Assembly (NCBI RefSeq): GCF_001426885.1
Contig: NZ_LMFP01000027.1
Location: forward strand, 124,001 to 188,000
DNA length: 64,000 nt
Direction of reading: 5' to 3'
Source: Pelomonas sp. Root1444
GTDB lineage: Bacteria; Pseudomonadota; Gammaproteobacteria; Burkholderiales; Burkholderiaceae_C
Part shown: in pieces, positions 15,889 through 24,758 of the stretch
Numbering within the stretch: position 1 is the first letter of the stretch
Layout: each line of letters begins with the position of its first letter
Notes under the pieces: generated by a model
The model's input: only the letters and a program-made list of their open reading frames with translations
What the model was told of the DNA's origin: nothing
The model's database searches: none
Translations under genes and position numbers: made by a program

Positions 15889-17327
15889 GCATGTCTCCAG
15901 AGATGAAGGACGGCGTAGCTGCGGAAAGGCCGGTAGGGCTCCGCGGCTTCGAGATAGGCCTTGGGCGACAGCGGCGGCCGGTCGCCGCTGAGGGCCTTGC
16001 GCAGCACGACGTCGCCGGGAGGAAAGGCGTCGGGCCAGCTCCAACCGCGCATCAGCATGTAGCCGGCGGTCCAGGGGCCGATGCCGGGGATTTGCGTGAG
16101 TTCCTCGGCGGCCGCCTCGGGCGTGCCCTCGCGGCGGGCAAAGGCGAGTGTGGGCCAGGCCTGGGCCAGCGCGATCAGGCTGTCGGCACGGCGGCCGATG
16201 ATGCCCAGCGACGCGATGTCGTCGCGCGTCGCGGCGGCGATGCGCTCGGACGTCGGGAAGAGGCGCTGGCAACCTGCCGGCGCCTCCGGCAATGGCTCAC
16301 CAAAGCGTTCGACGAAGCGGCCCGTCAGCGTCCGCGCCGCGGCGACGGTGACCTGCTGGCCCAGCACCGCGCGCACGGCCAGCTCGAAGCGGTCCAGGCA
16401 GCCCGGCAGGCGCTGGCCTGGCACAGCCCCCTCGCCCAGCGCCTGCGCGATGGCCTCGGGGTCGGCGTCCAGGTCCAGCCAGCGGCGCAGCAGCGGCAGC
16501 AACGAACCGGCGGCCTGCCACAGCGTGGGTGACAGTTCCACGCCGACCTCGCCCGCCTTGTCGAAGCGCACGCGCAGCCAGCCGGCATGGCGCTGGCCGG
16601 CGTGGGTCAGGGCCAGCGAGCGCGTCACGCCCTGCCCCTCGACGACCTCGATGCCGGCAATGGCGCGCGGCGCCAGGAAGGCCAGCACGCCGGCGACGTC
16701 GTACGGCTGGCGGTAGCTCAGCCGCAGCCGCGACACCGACGCGGTGCCGCCGCCCTCGCGCCGCAACGCCGTCGGCTGCAGGCGGTAGTGCTCGATGAAC
16801 GCCGCGTTGAAGCGCCGCAGGCTGGCATAGCCGGCCGCGAACGCGACCTCCTGCACCGGCAGCGTGCTGTCGGTCAGCAACGCCTTGGCCAGCAGTAGCC
16901 GGCGCGTCTGCAGGTATTGCAAGGGCGAGACGCCGTGCTCGGCCTGGAAGATGCGGCGCAGGTGGCGGCTCGTGATGCCCAGGTGCCGGGCGAGGTCCTC
17001 GACGCTGGCTTCCGCGTCGTCGCAGGCATCCAGCCAGGCGGCGGCCTGCTGGGCCAGCGTGCGCGACGCGTCCATCGTCGTCCACGGCAGCGCGCGCGGC
17101 GCCAGCTCGGGCCGGCATTTCATGCAGGGCCGGAAGCGCTCGGCCTCGGCCTGGGCCGCGGTCGAGAAGAAGCGGCAGTTCTCGCGCCGCGGCAGGCGCA
17201 CGCGGCAGACCGGGCGGCAATAGATGCCGGTGGACGTGACACCGACGTAAAGCCGCCCATCGAAGCGCGCGTCATGCGCCTGCAGGGCGGCGTAGGCGGC
17301 GTCGGGCGGAAGGAGTTCTGACAACAT
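15885..17327 (-). CDS. alkA: Ada regulatory domain-AlkA fusion (DNA-3-methyladenine glycosylase 2 with AraC-type regulator)
   Basis: A 480-residue multidomain alkylation-response protein. Residues 10-75 are the Ada zinc domain with ligands Cys37, Cys41, Cys68 and Cys71 (GIYCRPVC and PCMKC); in Ada, a methyl group from phosphotriesters lands on the first Cys and switches on gene activation. About 90-190 is an AraC-type double helix-turn-helix. About 200-300 is the AlkA N-terminal domain and 300-480 the HhH-GPD glycosylase core, with the hairpin LTQIPGIGPWTAGYML and a catalytic Asp in PPGDVVLRK. It likely activates its own operon, which continues into ogt. The ATG at 17327 was chosen over one at 17378 because homologous Ada domains begin close to this point. 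Confidence 0.92.
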   Translation of the reverse strand: MLSELLPPDAAYAALQAHDARFDGRLYVGVTSTGIYCRPVCRVRLPRRENCRFFSTAAQAEAERFRPCMKCRPELAPRALPWTTMDASRTLAQQAAAWLDACDDAEASVEDLARHLGITSRHLRRIFQAEHGVSPLQYLQTRRLLLAKALLTDSTLPVQEVAFAAGYASLRRFNAAFIEHYRLQPTALRREGGGTASVSRLRLSYRQPYDVAGVLAFLAPRAIAGIEVVEGQGVTRSLALTHAGQRHAGWLRVRFDKAGEVGVELSPTLWQAAGSLLPLLRRWLDLDADPEAIAQALGEGAVPGQRLPGCLDRFELAVRAVLGQQVTVAAARTLTGRFVERFGEPLPEAPAGCQRLFPTSERIAAATRDDIASLGIIGRRADSLIALAQAWPTLAFARREGTPEAAAEELTQIPGIGPWTAGYMLMRGWSWPDAFPPGDVVLRKALSGDRPPLSPKAYLEAAEPYRPFRSYAVLHLWRHA

Positions 17328-17392
17328 GACGGCCAGTCTAGGCGGGGCTGCTGCCAGGGTCTGGCAGTTTTCGGACATGCCCCTGGCGGCCC

Positions 17393-18127
17393 TCAGCCCT
17401 CAGGGAAGGCGTCGGGGTGGCGCTTGCGCAGCTGGGCGACGGCGCCGCTGTCGACGAGCTGCTGGTAGGCGAGGCGCACCTTCTGGACCTGCTCGTCCGG
17501 CATGGCAGCGCCGGCCGCGGCATAGAGCTCGTGGCCCTGGTCCAGCAGCGTGATGCGCAGGCTGCCCGTGCTCTTGAAGCTGCGCATGACGGCGTCCGGG
17601 CCGATCACGGCTTCGACCAGGCCGCGCTGCAGCAGGTTCACCAGTTCGCCGTAATCCTTGCCTTCGACGACATGCCTGGCGCCGGCCGCCGCCAGCATGC
17701 TGCGGCTGACGGAGGCACGCATGGAGCCGATGCGGCGCTCCTTCAAGGAGGCGATGTCGCCGGACACCGGCCCGTCCGCGGCGCGCGTGACGACGGCGAA
17801 GCGGAAACGGCCGACCGGGAACAGCCAGCGGAACAGCGCTTCGCGGTCCGGCGTGCGCGTGATGACGAGGGCGGCATGGGCCTCGCGCGCCTCCAGCATG
17901 CGCAAGGCGCGCGCCCAGGGATAGAACTGCAGTTCCGCCGTCAGGCCGGCCTGGGCCGTCACGCGCTGGAAGAGCTCGAAGGCATAGCCCTCGGCGCCCT
18001 TGGCGCCGCGCCACAGATAGGGGGGCACCTCGCCGCTGACCCACAGCGGCGAGCCGGCCCATGCGCTGCTGCCCAGCCCAGCAAGCAGGCTGGCCAGGGT
18101 CGGCAGGAATCGGCGGCGCGGCAGCAT
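17393..18127 (-). CDS. Periplasmic substrate-binding protein (SBP_bac_3-type)
   Basis: A 244-residue exported protein. Residues 1-24 form a signal peptide (MLPRRRFLPTLASLLAGLGS, ending SAWA). The rest resembles the amino-acid-type solute-binding domain (PPYLWRGAKGAEGYAFELFQ, then ITRTPDREALFRWLFPVG and the hinge-region DGPVSGDIASLKERRIG). No ABC permease or ATPase gene is adjacent, so it may be a stand-alone sensor or scavenging protein. It lies 21 bases after the LytTR regulator on the same strand and probably belongs to that transcript. Confidence 0.8.
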   Translation of the reverse strand: MLPRRRFLPTLASLLAGLGSSAWAGSPLWVSGEVPPYLWRGAKGAEGYAFELFQRVTAQAGLTAELQFYPWARALRMLEAREAHAALVITRTPDREALFRWLFPVGRFRFAVVTRAADGPVSGDIASLKERRIGSMRASVSRSMLAAAGARHVVEGKDYGELVNLLQRGLVEAVIGPDAVMRSFKSTGSLRITLLDQGHELYAAAGAAMPDEQVQKVRLAYQQLVDSGAVAQLRKRHPDAFPEG

Positions 18128-18148
18128 GGCCGCACTCTAGCGTGGCGC

Positions 18149-18916
18149 CTACATGGCCTTGAACAGGTGGACGTAGGCCCGGCTGACGGGCAGCTCGCGA
18201 GGCAGAACGCCCTGCGGGCCGCGCATGCGCACGAAGAGCCGGCTCTGCTCGTCACGGCGGGTGCCGGCGAGGTGGTCGAGGTTGATGAGGGTCGAGCGGT
18301 GCACCTGCCAGAAGCGATCGGGGTCGAGCTGCGCGGCCAGTTCGACGATGGGCGTGCGGATCAGGTGCTCCGCGGCCGCCGTCTGCACGATGGTGTATTT
18401 GTCGTCGGCGTGGAAGTACAGGACGTCATCGACCGGGATCTGGTGCATCAGCTCGCCCTGGGCGGCGCGGATGTAGCGCAGCCGGGCCGGCGCGGCCGAC
18501 GCGGCGGGCAGCAGGCGCTTGAGCGTCTCAGCCAGCGCCGCGTCTTCGCCCGCCGGCGCCTTGCGCAGGCGCTCGACGCAGGCAGCCAGGCGTTCGGCCT
18601 TCAGCGGCTTGAGCAGGTAGTCGACCGCACGCGCCTCGAAGGCATCGACGGCGTACTGGTCGTACGCCGTCACGAAGACGACGCGCGTCGCGCCCTCGAT
18701 GCCCTGCGCCACCTCCAGGCCGGTCAGGCCCGGCATCTGGATGTCCAGGAAGGCGAAGTCCGGCTCCAGCGCGGTGATCGCCTCGGCCGCCTCGATGCCA
18801 TTGGCGGCGGTGCGCACGATCCGCAGCGCCGGCCATGCCTGGGCGAGCTGGGCCTTGAGGTACTGGGCCAGGTGGGGTTCGTCGTCGGCAATCAGCGCGG
18901 TGGGGGCGGTCGTCAT
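18149..18916 (-). CDS. LytTR-family response regulator
   Basis: A 255-residue two-component regulator. Residues 5-120 form a receiver domain with acidic pocket D11/D12, phospho-acceptor Asp58 (FAFLDIQMPG), Thr in VFVTAYDQYA and Lys in DYLLKPLK. Residues about 150-250 form a LytTR DNA-binding domain (YFHADDKYTIVQT, then FWQVHRSTLINLDHL). LytTR regulators often bind imperfect direct repeats and control cell envelope, exopolysaccharide or attachment genes. Start ATG overlaps the kinase stop by four bases. Targets are not evident in the window, apart from possible control of its own operon. Confidence 0.93.
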   Translation of the reverse strand: MTTAPTALIADDEPHLAQYLKAQLAQAWPALRIVRTAANGIEAAEAITALEPDFAFLDIQMPGLTGLEVAQGIEGATRVVFVTAYDQYAVDAFEARAVDYLLKPLKAERLAACVERLRKAPAGEDAALAETLKRLLPAASAAPARLRYIRAAQGELMHQIPVDDVLYFHADDKYTIVQTAAAEHLIRTPIVELAAQLDPDRFWQVHRSTLINLDHLAGTRRDEQSRLFVRMRGPQGVLPRELPVSRAYVHLFKAM

Positions 18917-20040
18917 GGGGCGGTCGTGAGGGGTAGTTGGATGCGGGCCAGCGTGCCGCCGCCGTCGCGCGGCAGCAGTTGGAGCGACGCGGCGGCGCCG
19001 AAGCGGGCGGCCAGGCGCTCGCGGATGTTGGCCAATGCGACGCCGTTGCCACCGCGGCGCCGGGGGGCGTCCAGGCCCTGGCCGTCGTCGGCCACCTCGA
19101 TCCACAACCGGCCGTCGACACGCCGTGCGCTGACAGCGACCGTGCCGCCGGCAACCTGCGGCTCCAGGCCGTGGTGGATGGCGTTCTCGACCAGCGGCTG
19201 GGCCAGCAGCGGCGGCAGCTCGATGCCGCCCAGCTCGGCCGGCAGCGACAGCTCGACGCGCAGCCGCTCGCCCATGCGCAGCTGCATCAGCGCGAGGTAG
19301 TCCTCCAGCATCGCGAACTCCTGGGCGAGCGTCGTCGCGTCGTTGCGCAACTGGCCGAGGCTGCTGCGCAGGTAGTCGGTGAAGCGTTCCAGCATCCGCT
19401 TGGCCAGCTCGGGATCGAAGTCGATGAGGCTCTGCACATTGGCCAGCGTGTTGAACAGGAAATGCGGCTCGATCTGGCCCTGCAGCAGCTTGAGCTGGGC
19501 CTCCGTGACGCGGGCCTGCAGGCGCTCCTGCTTCCAGCGCGAGCGGTAGCGCCAGCCCATCACCATGGAAATGAAGACCGAAATGCCAAGAAACTGTCCC
19601 CAGAAGCCCGGTTGGGACAGCACCGCCTGCCAGTTCCGCGTCAGCCAGACGCGGTCCACCACGGCCAGGCCGATGACGACGCCGAGGGCCGAACAGAAGG
19701 CCGACACGCCTGCATAGAACAGGCCGGAGCGCCAGTCGTGCCAGCCGACTATTGCGTCGAGCCAGCGTTGCGGCGCCAGCTTCTCGAAGCCACGGAAGAC
19801 GCCGAAGAAGCACGCAGTCACGCAGGCGCTGACGAGCAAGTGACCGGGCACGGCATGGCGCCACCAGGCCTCTGAGCCGAACTGGCCGCTCTGCAGGCCA
19901 TGGATGACGGCGAACAGGAAGCCGAAGCCGACGAGCCAGATCAAATAGATCACCATGCGCACGCGCAGACGGTCGGGCCGGTGCTTCATCAGCACGCGCT
20001 GGTGGCGCAGGGCCTGGGCGAATTCCTCACTGAACGTCAT
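18913..20040 (-). CDS. LytS/YehU-type sensor histidine kinase
   Basis: A 375-residue membrane sensor kinase and cognate partner of the adjacent LytTR regulator. Four hydrophobic segments lie at about 29-47, 65-82, 108-128 and 147-163. The His_kinase region follows with phospho-acceptor His193 in GQIEPHFLFNTLANVQ and a C-terminal HATPase domain (LAQPLVENAIHHGL, then ADDGQGLD and GNGVALANIRERL). There is no separate periplasmic sensor domain, so sensing is likely within the membrane. The ATG at 20040 (MTFSEEF) was preferred to one at 20121, which would add a Pro/Arg-rich stretch unlike the family. Confidence 0.9.
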   Translation of the reverse strand: MTFSEEFAQALRHQRVLMKHRPDRLRVRMVIYLIWLVGFGFLFAVIHGLQSGQFGSEAWWRHAVPGHLLVSACVTACFFGVFRGFEKLAPQRWLDAIVGWHDWRSGLFYAGVSAFCSALGVVIGLAVVDRVWLTRNWQAVLSQPGFWGQFLGISVFISMVMGWRYRSRWKQERLQARVTEAQLKLLQGQIEPHFLFNTLANVQSLIDFDPELAKRMLERFTDYLRSSLGQLRNDATTLAQEFAMLEDYLALMQLRMGERLRVELSLPAELGGIELPPLLAQPLVENAIHHGLEPQVAGGTVAVSARRVDGRLWIEVADDGQGLDAPRRRGGNGVALANIRERLAARFGAAASLQLLPRDGGGTLARIQLPLTTAP

Positions 20041-20131
20041 GGGCCCGAGTGTAGGAAGCCGAGGCGCCCTGCCCCCTGGATGAGCGACGGATCGACAGCC
20101 GGGGCGACGAGTGGCCGACATGTGCCGTGCC

Positions 20132-20137
20132 TACAAT
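20132..20137 (+). promoter_or_regulatory. Possible -10 element of the phosphohexomutase promoter
   Basis: TACAAT, inside CCTACAATCCGC, sits 38 bases before the start codon and matches a sigma-70 -10 box well. No convincing -35 hexamer is seen at normal spacing. Confidence 0.35.
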
Positions 20138-20175
20138 CCGCCGCGATTTCAAACCCCCAGCTTCAGAGGCAGTCC

Positions 20176-21573
20176 ATGCAGGTTCACGCATCCATCTTCA
20201 AGGCCTATGACATCCGTGGCGTCGTTGGCCAGACCTTGAACGAGGACCTCGCCGAGCACCTGGGCCGGGCCTTCGGCACCGAAGCCAAGGCCCTGGGCGA
20301 GAAGGCCGTGGCCGTCGGCCGTGACGGCCGCCTGTCGGGCCCGGGCCTCGTCGCCGCGCTGATCCGCGGCCTGCAGAGCACCGGCCTGGATGTCGTCGAC
20401 ATCGGTGCCGTGACGACGCCCATGCTGTATTACGTCGCCGCCACGCGCGGCAAGCATGGCTGCAACTCCGGCATCATGGTCACGGGCAGCCACAACCCCA
20501 AGGACTACAACGGCTTCAAGATGGTGCTCAAGGGCGCCGCCGTCTACGGCGAGCAGATCCAGGGCCTGCGCCGGCGCATCGAGGCCGAGGACTATGCCCA
20601 GGGCAAGGGCCGTGTCGGTGCGATGGACATCGTGCCCGAGTACACCGCCCGCGTCGTCAAGGACTGCAAGCTGGCCCGCCCGATGAAGATCGTCGTCGAC
20701 AGCGGCAACGGCATCCCCGGCGCCTCGGCGCCGGCCATCCTGCGCGCGCTGGGCTGCGAGGTCATCGACATCTACTCCAAGGTCGACGGCGACTTCCCCA
20801 ACCACCATCCCGATCCCTCGCGCCCCGAGAACCTGGAAGACCTCAAGCGCATCGTCCACGCCTGCGACGCCGAGCTGGGCCTGGCCTTCGACGGCGACGG
20901 CGACCGCCTGGGCATCGTCACCAAAGACGGCGAGATGATCATGCCCGACCGCCAGATCATGCTGATCGCGGCCGACATCCTCAAGCGCCTGCCCGGCGCC
21001 GAGATCATCTTCGACGTGAAATGCACGCAGCGCCTGGCGCCGTGGATCAAGGAGCACGGCGGCAAGCCGCTGATGTGGATGACCGGCCATTCGCTGGCCA
21101 AGGCCAAGCTGAAGGAAACCGGCGCGCCGCTGGCCGGCGAGCTGTCGGGCCACATCTTCTTCGCCGAGCGCTGGTACGGCTTCGACGACGCGATGTACAC
21201 CGCCGGCCGCATGCTGGAGATCCTGTCCCGTGACGCCGACCCCAGCGCCACGCTGCAGGCCCTGCCCAACAGCTTCAACACGCCCGAGATCAACGTGCCC
21301 TGCGCCGAAGGCGAGCACCACGAGGTCGTCAAGAAGCTCAAGGAACTGGTCTCGGCCAAGGACCTGCCCGGCGTCGAGGAGATCAACACCATCGACGGCA
21401 TGCGCTTCGAGTACGCCGACGGCTTCGGCCTGATCCGCCCGTCCAACACGACGCCGGTGCTGGTGCTGCGCTTCGAAGGCCACACGCCGGAGGCGCTGGA
21501 GCGCATCCAGCACGACGTGCTGGCGCAGCTCAAGCGGGTGAAGCCGGACGCCAAGTTTGCAGCTGGGCATTGA
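20176..21573 (+). CDS. Phosphomannomutase/phosphoglucomutase (AlgC/ManB type)
   Basis: A 465-residue alpha-D-phosphohexomutase that interconverts hexose 1- and 6-phosphates for LPS, exopolysaccharide and nucleotide-sugar synthesis. The four domains follow in order. The catalytic phosphoserine is Ser105 in GIMVTGSHNPKDYNGFK, the metal loop is DGDGDR (about 244-249), the sugar-binding loop is GELSGHIFF (about 325-333), and the phosphate-binding loop is RPSNTTPVL near the C-terminus. Length and motifs fit the dual-specificity bacterial enzyme. ATG at 20176 follows an AGAGGC site. Its end overlaps waaA by 17 bases, tying it to LPS core synthesis. Confidence 0.93.
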   Translation: MQVHASIFKAYDIRGVVGQTLNEDLAEHLGRAFGTEAKALGEKAVAVGRDGRLSGPGLVAALIRGLQSTGLDVVDIGAVTTPMLYYVAATRGKHGCNSGIMVTGSHNPKDYNGFKMVLKGAAVYGEQIQGLRRRIEAEDYAQGKGRVGAMDIVPEYTARVVKDCKLARPMKIVVDSGNGIPGASAPAILRALGCEVIDIYSKVDGDFPNHHPDPSRPENLEDLKRIVHACDAELGLAFDGDGDRLGIVTKDGEMIMPDRQIMLIAADILKRLPGAEIIFDVKCTQRLAPWIKEHGGKPLMWMTGHSLAKAKLKETGAPLAGELSGHIFFAERWYGFDDAMYTAGRMLEILSRDADPSATLQALPNSFNTPEINVPCAEGEHHEVVKKLKELVSAKDLPGVEEINTIDGMRFEYADGFGLIRPSNTTPVLVLRFEGHTPEALERIQHDVLAQLKRVKPDAKFAAGH

Positions 21574-22831
21574 ACCCGCTAGGTGGCTCTATGCCACCTT
21601 GCTGCGGCTGCTGACGCCGCTCTACCTGCTGCGCCTGTGGCGCCGTGGCGCCAAGGAGCCGCTGTACCGGCGCGCGCTCGGCGAACGGCTGGGCTTCTAC
21701 CCCGGCAAGGGTGAACCGGGCCGGCTGTGGATCCACGCCGTGTCGCTCGGCGAGACACGTGCCGCCAGCGCGCTCATCACCGCGCTGCGCGAACGCGAGC
21801 CGGTACTGAAGATCCTGCTGACCCACTCCACCGCCACCGGCCGCGAAGCCGGCCAAGCCTTGCTGCGCGACGGCGATGCCCAGGCCTGGCTGCCCTACGA
21901 CACGCCGGGCGCCGTGCGGCGCTTCCTGAGCCACTGGCAGCCGCGCATGGGCGTGCTGATGGAGACCGAGGTCTGGCCGACGCTGCAGCGTGAGGCCGAA
22001 CGGGCCGGCCTGCCCATGGTGCTGGCCAACGCGCGCCTGTCTGAAAAGAGCCTGCGCCAAGGCCTGCGGTTCGCCGCCTTGATGCGCCCGGCCGCGCGGC
22101 GCATGACGCTGGCGTTGGCGCAGACGGCGGCCGACGCGGAGCGCATCCGCGCTATGGGCACGGTGCGCGTGGAAGTCGCCGGCAACCTGAAATACGACAT
22201 CGCCGTCGACCTCATGCTGATCGAACGCGGCAGGGCGTGGGCCGCGCAGCTCGGCCGGCCCGTGCTGATGCTGGCCGTGAGCCGCGAAGGTGAGGAAGCG
22301 GCGCTGCTGGCCGAGTGGGTCAAGCAGCCCGCGCCCCGACCGCTGCTGGCCATCGTGCCGCGGCATCCGCAGCGCTTCGACGAGATCGCCGCGTTGATCC
22401 GTCAGACGGGCCTCGAGCTTGCACGACGCAGCAGTTGGGCCGACGAGCCCTCGCCCGAGGCGCTGCAGGCCGATGTCTGGCTGGGCGACTCCATGCGCGA
22501 GATGCCGCTGTACTACGGCCTCGCGAGCGTCGCGCTGCTCGGCGGCAGCTTCGAGCCGCTCGGCGGCCAGAACCTCATCGAGGCGGCCGCCTGCGGCTGC
22601 CCGGTGCTGGCGGGGCCGCACACGTTCAACTTCTCGGAAGCGACCGACCTGGCGCTGGCAGCGGGTGCGGCCGAGCGGTGCGCGGACTTGCCGCAGGCGG
22701 TGTCGCGCGGACTTCGCCTGTGCAATGAGCCTCTCGCCCGCGCGACGATGAGCGCGCAGGCCCTGGGTTTCTCCAACGCCCATCGGGGCGCGGCCGCGCG
22801 CATGGCAGCGGCCTTGATGGCACTGCGATAA
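21557..22831 (+). CDS. waaA: 3-deoxy-D-manno-octulosonic acid (Kdo) transferase WaaA
   Basis: A 424-residue membrane-anchored GT30 glycosyltransferase that adds Kdo to lipid A precursor. The N-terminal helix (about residues 9-28) is followed by IHAVSLGETRAA, LLTHSTATGREAG, METEVWPTL and the C-terminal ALLGGSFEPLGGQNLIEAAA with GPHTFNF, all WaaA hallmarks. The frame has no ATG at a suitable place. A TTG at 21557, inside the end of the mutase gene, gives a normal N-terminus and implies translational coupling. Confidence 0.92.
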   Translation: MQLGIEPARWLYATLLRLLTPLYLLRLWRRGAKEPLYRRALGERLGFYPGKGEPGRLWIHAVSLGETRAASALITALREREPVLKILLTHSTATGREAGQALLRDGDAQAWLPYDTPGAVRRFLSHWQPRMGVLMETEVWPTLQREAERAGLPMVLANARLSEKSLRQGLRFAALMRPAARRMTLALAQTAADAERIRAMGTVRVEVAGNLKYDIAVDLMLIERGRAWAAQLGRPVLMLAVSREGEEAALLAEWVKQPAPRPLLAIVPRHPQRFDEIAALIRQTGLELARRSSWADEPSPEALQADVWLGDSMREMPLYYGLASVALLGGSFEPLGGQNLIEAAACGCPVLAGPHTFNFSEATDLALAAGAAERCADLPQAVSRGLRLCNEPLARATMSAQALGFSNAHRGAAARMAAALMALR

Positions 22832-22864
22832 CGCAGGCCGCGGGACCATCCCAACCGATGTGCA

Positions 22865-22877
22865 TGTCGTTACGACA
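22865..22877. promoter_or_regulatory. 13-base palindrome upstream of the DUF3060 gene
   Basis: TGTCGT-T-ACGACA is a perfect inverted repeat around a central T, 61 bases before the DUF3060 start codon and 33 bases after the waaA stop. Size and symmetry suit an operator for a dimeric repressor, but no regulator gene adjoins it and it is too short to be a terminator. Confidence 0.3.
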
Positions 22878-22938
22878 GGTAGCGAACACCGCATCAACTC
22901 GTTGTTAGATTCCCGCTCTTCCGGCTCAAGGACCGCAC

Positions 22939-23316
22939 ATGCTCGTTGATAGATTCCCGTTGATCTGCACGATCGCCATCGCCGCATTGCCACTCTCCGT
23001 GCATGCGCAGCCCAAAGGCGTGGGCGCCATCGAGGTGAACGACAAGGTCATCAGCATCAGTGGCAACGGCCATCAGCGCACCTTCCCTTGCAACGGCCGC
23101 AAGCTCGAAGTCATGGGCAGCGACCATGTCGTCACGACGACCGGCGAGTGTTCCCACGTCGATGTTTCTGGCGCGAACAACACCGTGAACACGGCCATTC
23201 AGGCCAAGGGTGTTTTGGAAGTGGCCGGGGCCAACCAGAAGGTCAACTGGAAAGCCGCCGGGGAAATCAGGCAAGAGATCTCTGGTTCCGACCACAGGAT
23301 CGTGCGCGTCCCATAG
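22939..23316 (+). CDS. Exported DUF3060-domain protein
   Basis: A 125-residue small secreted protein. Residues 1-23 form a signal peptide (LICTIAIAALPLSVHA) cut before QPKG. The mature part is a DUF3060-type beta-rich domain built of repeats with the sense 'gsdh-v-..g.c..v.v.Gannt' (GSDHVVTTTGECSHVDVSGA, then a matching copy ending SGSDHRIV). Two cysteines (Cys51 and Cys70) could form a disulfide. The function of DUF3060 is unknown; the repeats suggest a small beta-solenoid. It stands alone between waaA and a convergent hydrolase gene. Confidence 0.75.
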   Translation: MLVDRFPLICTIAIAALPLSVHAQPKGVGAIEVNDKVISISGNGHQRTFPCNGRKLEVMGSDHVVTTTGECSHVDVSGANNTVNTAIQAKGVLEVAGANQKVNWKAAGEIRQEISGSDHRIVRVP

Positions 23317-23342
23317 GCACCTCGGCAGCGGCCCGTTCCCGC

Positions 23343-24671
23343 TCACTCCCTGACAAAACGCGGCGTGGCGCCGCCCTGGAACAGCGTCAGCGCCTTGCCA
23401 TCGGCATCGAACTCGATCTCCAGCGGCGTGACCTTGGCGAAGAAGCGCCGCGGTGCCTTGGCGAACAGCTCGAACTCGGCCTGCCCCGTCGCCTGCGCAA
23501 AGAGGCGCTGGCCATCGGCCCGGATCGTCAGCTTGAACTGCGGCGTGACGGCATACACGCCGGCCAGCGCCTGCAACTGGTCGGCCGGCAGCGTGAGGCT
23601 GGCCTGACGCGTGGCGGCGAGGTCGCGCAGCGGCACGCTCTCATCGAGCAGGTGCAGCGCGAGATCGCCCACCGGCACCTGCGCGTTGGCCAGCACGACG
23701 CTGGCACGGCCACGGCTCGGATCCAGCCAGAGCGAGCTGCTGAAGCCGGCGGTGCCGCCGTCGTGCGAGAACAGCGTGCGGCCGTTCAGCGAGGCCAGCA
23801 GCCAGGCCAGGCCGATCGGGTTGGCCGGCGCGCCGCCGGCGGCGCGGCGCTGCAGGCACAAGGCAAATGCAGCTTTCAGGGGGTGCTCGTAGCCGCCCAT
23901 CGCGGCGTCGGCATAGCGCAGCAGGCCGCGCGCCGAGCCGTGCAGCGCGCCGGCGCCGGCCGTCGTGCTCTGGAAATGCCAGGCCGGCACCGGCTTGCCT
24001 TGTGCGTCGTGGCCCTGCAGCAGCGCCGCATGGCCAAAGCCGATGTGCCGCTGCAGGCTCAACGGCTCCAGCACGCGGCGGGTCAGCAGCGTCGCGTAGT
24101 CGGTGCGCTGACGCAGCGCCAGCGCGTGCCCCAGCAGGCCGAAACCGAGGTTGGAGTATTCGAAGCGGCTTGCGCGCGCAACGCCCGGCTGCCAGCTTTT
24201 CAAGAACGCGCGCAGTGCCACCTCGTCGTAGTCTGCATAGGGGTCGTCGACGTTGGCCGGCGCCATGTTGGACGCCAGGCGCGGCAGGCCCGAGCGGTGC
24301 GTGGCGATGTCGACCCAGCGCAGCGGCTGGCCGGCGCTGTCGCGCAGCTGGATGCCGTCCACTTCGACGGCGTCTTCGAGCTTGAGTTCGCCGCGCACCA
24401 CGGCATCCGCCAGCAGCAAGGCCGTGAAGGTCTTGGTGATGGAACCGACCTCGAACACGCTGTCGGCATCGGGGCGCGTGCCGCGCTTCGCAGCGCCGGC
24501 GAACTCGCTGTTGCCGCTGCTCAGCCGCCCGGCGGCCAGTGCGACGCCGTCTTCCCTGAGACGGGCCTCGAGCAGGTCTTGCATAGGCGCGGTTTCGGGC
24601 TGTGCAAATGCGGGCAGGCCGAGGCTGCCGGCGGCCAGCAGGCAGTGGCGGCGGGTGAGGCGATGGTTCAT
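23343..24671 (-). CDS. Beta-lactamase family serine hydrolase (class C/EstB-like)
   Basis: A 442-residue exported protein with signal peptide to about residue 23 (ending PAFA). The penicillin-binding fold motifs are S77-I-T-K80 (nucleophile and general base), YSN in FEYSNLGFG, and HDGGTAGF as the KTG-equivalent. A C-terminal DUF3471-like beta domain follows (about 350-442). Members range from class C beta-lactamases to esterases and D-aminopeptidases. The HDGG variant in place of KTG is more common in esterase and peptidase relatives than in true AmpC, so resistance should not be assumed. No AmpR gene is adjacent. Confidence 0.85.
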   Translation of the reverse strand: MNHRLTRRHCLLAAGSLGLPAFAQPETAPMQDLLEARLREDGVALAAGRLSSGNSEFAGAAKRGTRPDADSVFEVGSITKTFTALLLADAVVRGELKLEDAVEVDGIQLRDSAGQPLRWVDIATHRSGLPRLASNMAPANVDDPYADYDEVALRAFLKSWQPGVARASRFEYSNLGFGLLGHALALRQRTDYATLLTRRVLEPLSLQRHIGFGHAALLQGHDAQGKPVPAWHFQSTTAGAGALHGSARGLLRYADAAMGGYEHPLKAAFALCLQRRAAGGAPANPIGLAWLLASLNGRTLFSHDGGTAGFSSSLWLDPSRGRASVVLANAQVPVGDLALHLLDESVPLRDLAATRQASLTLPADQLQALAGVYAVTPQFKLTIRADGQRLFAQATGQAEFELFAKAPRRFFAKVTPLEIEFDADGKALTLFQGGATPRFVRE

Positions 24672-24758
24672 TTGGGTCTCCCGCGGCGCAGCATAGCGAC
24701 GGGGGAGCCCTGCCCCGCCGGGCCTCCGCTCAAGGGCTTGACCACTTGAGCGGCACTT

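Noticed and set aside
17328-17378. Earlier ATG for the Ada/AlkA gene at 17378
   Set aside because: It would add 17 residues not typical of Ada domains; the start at 17327 aligns with where the family normally begins.
23343-24671. Calling the serine hydrolase an AmpC beta-lactamase
   Set aside because: The KTG position reads HDGG and there is no ampR neighbour; esterase or peptidase relatives fit as well.
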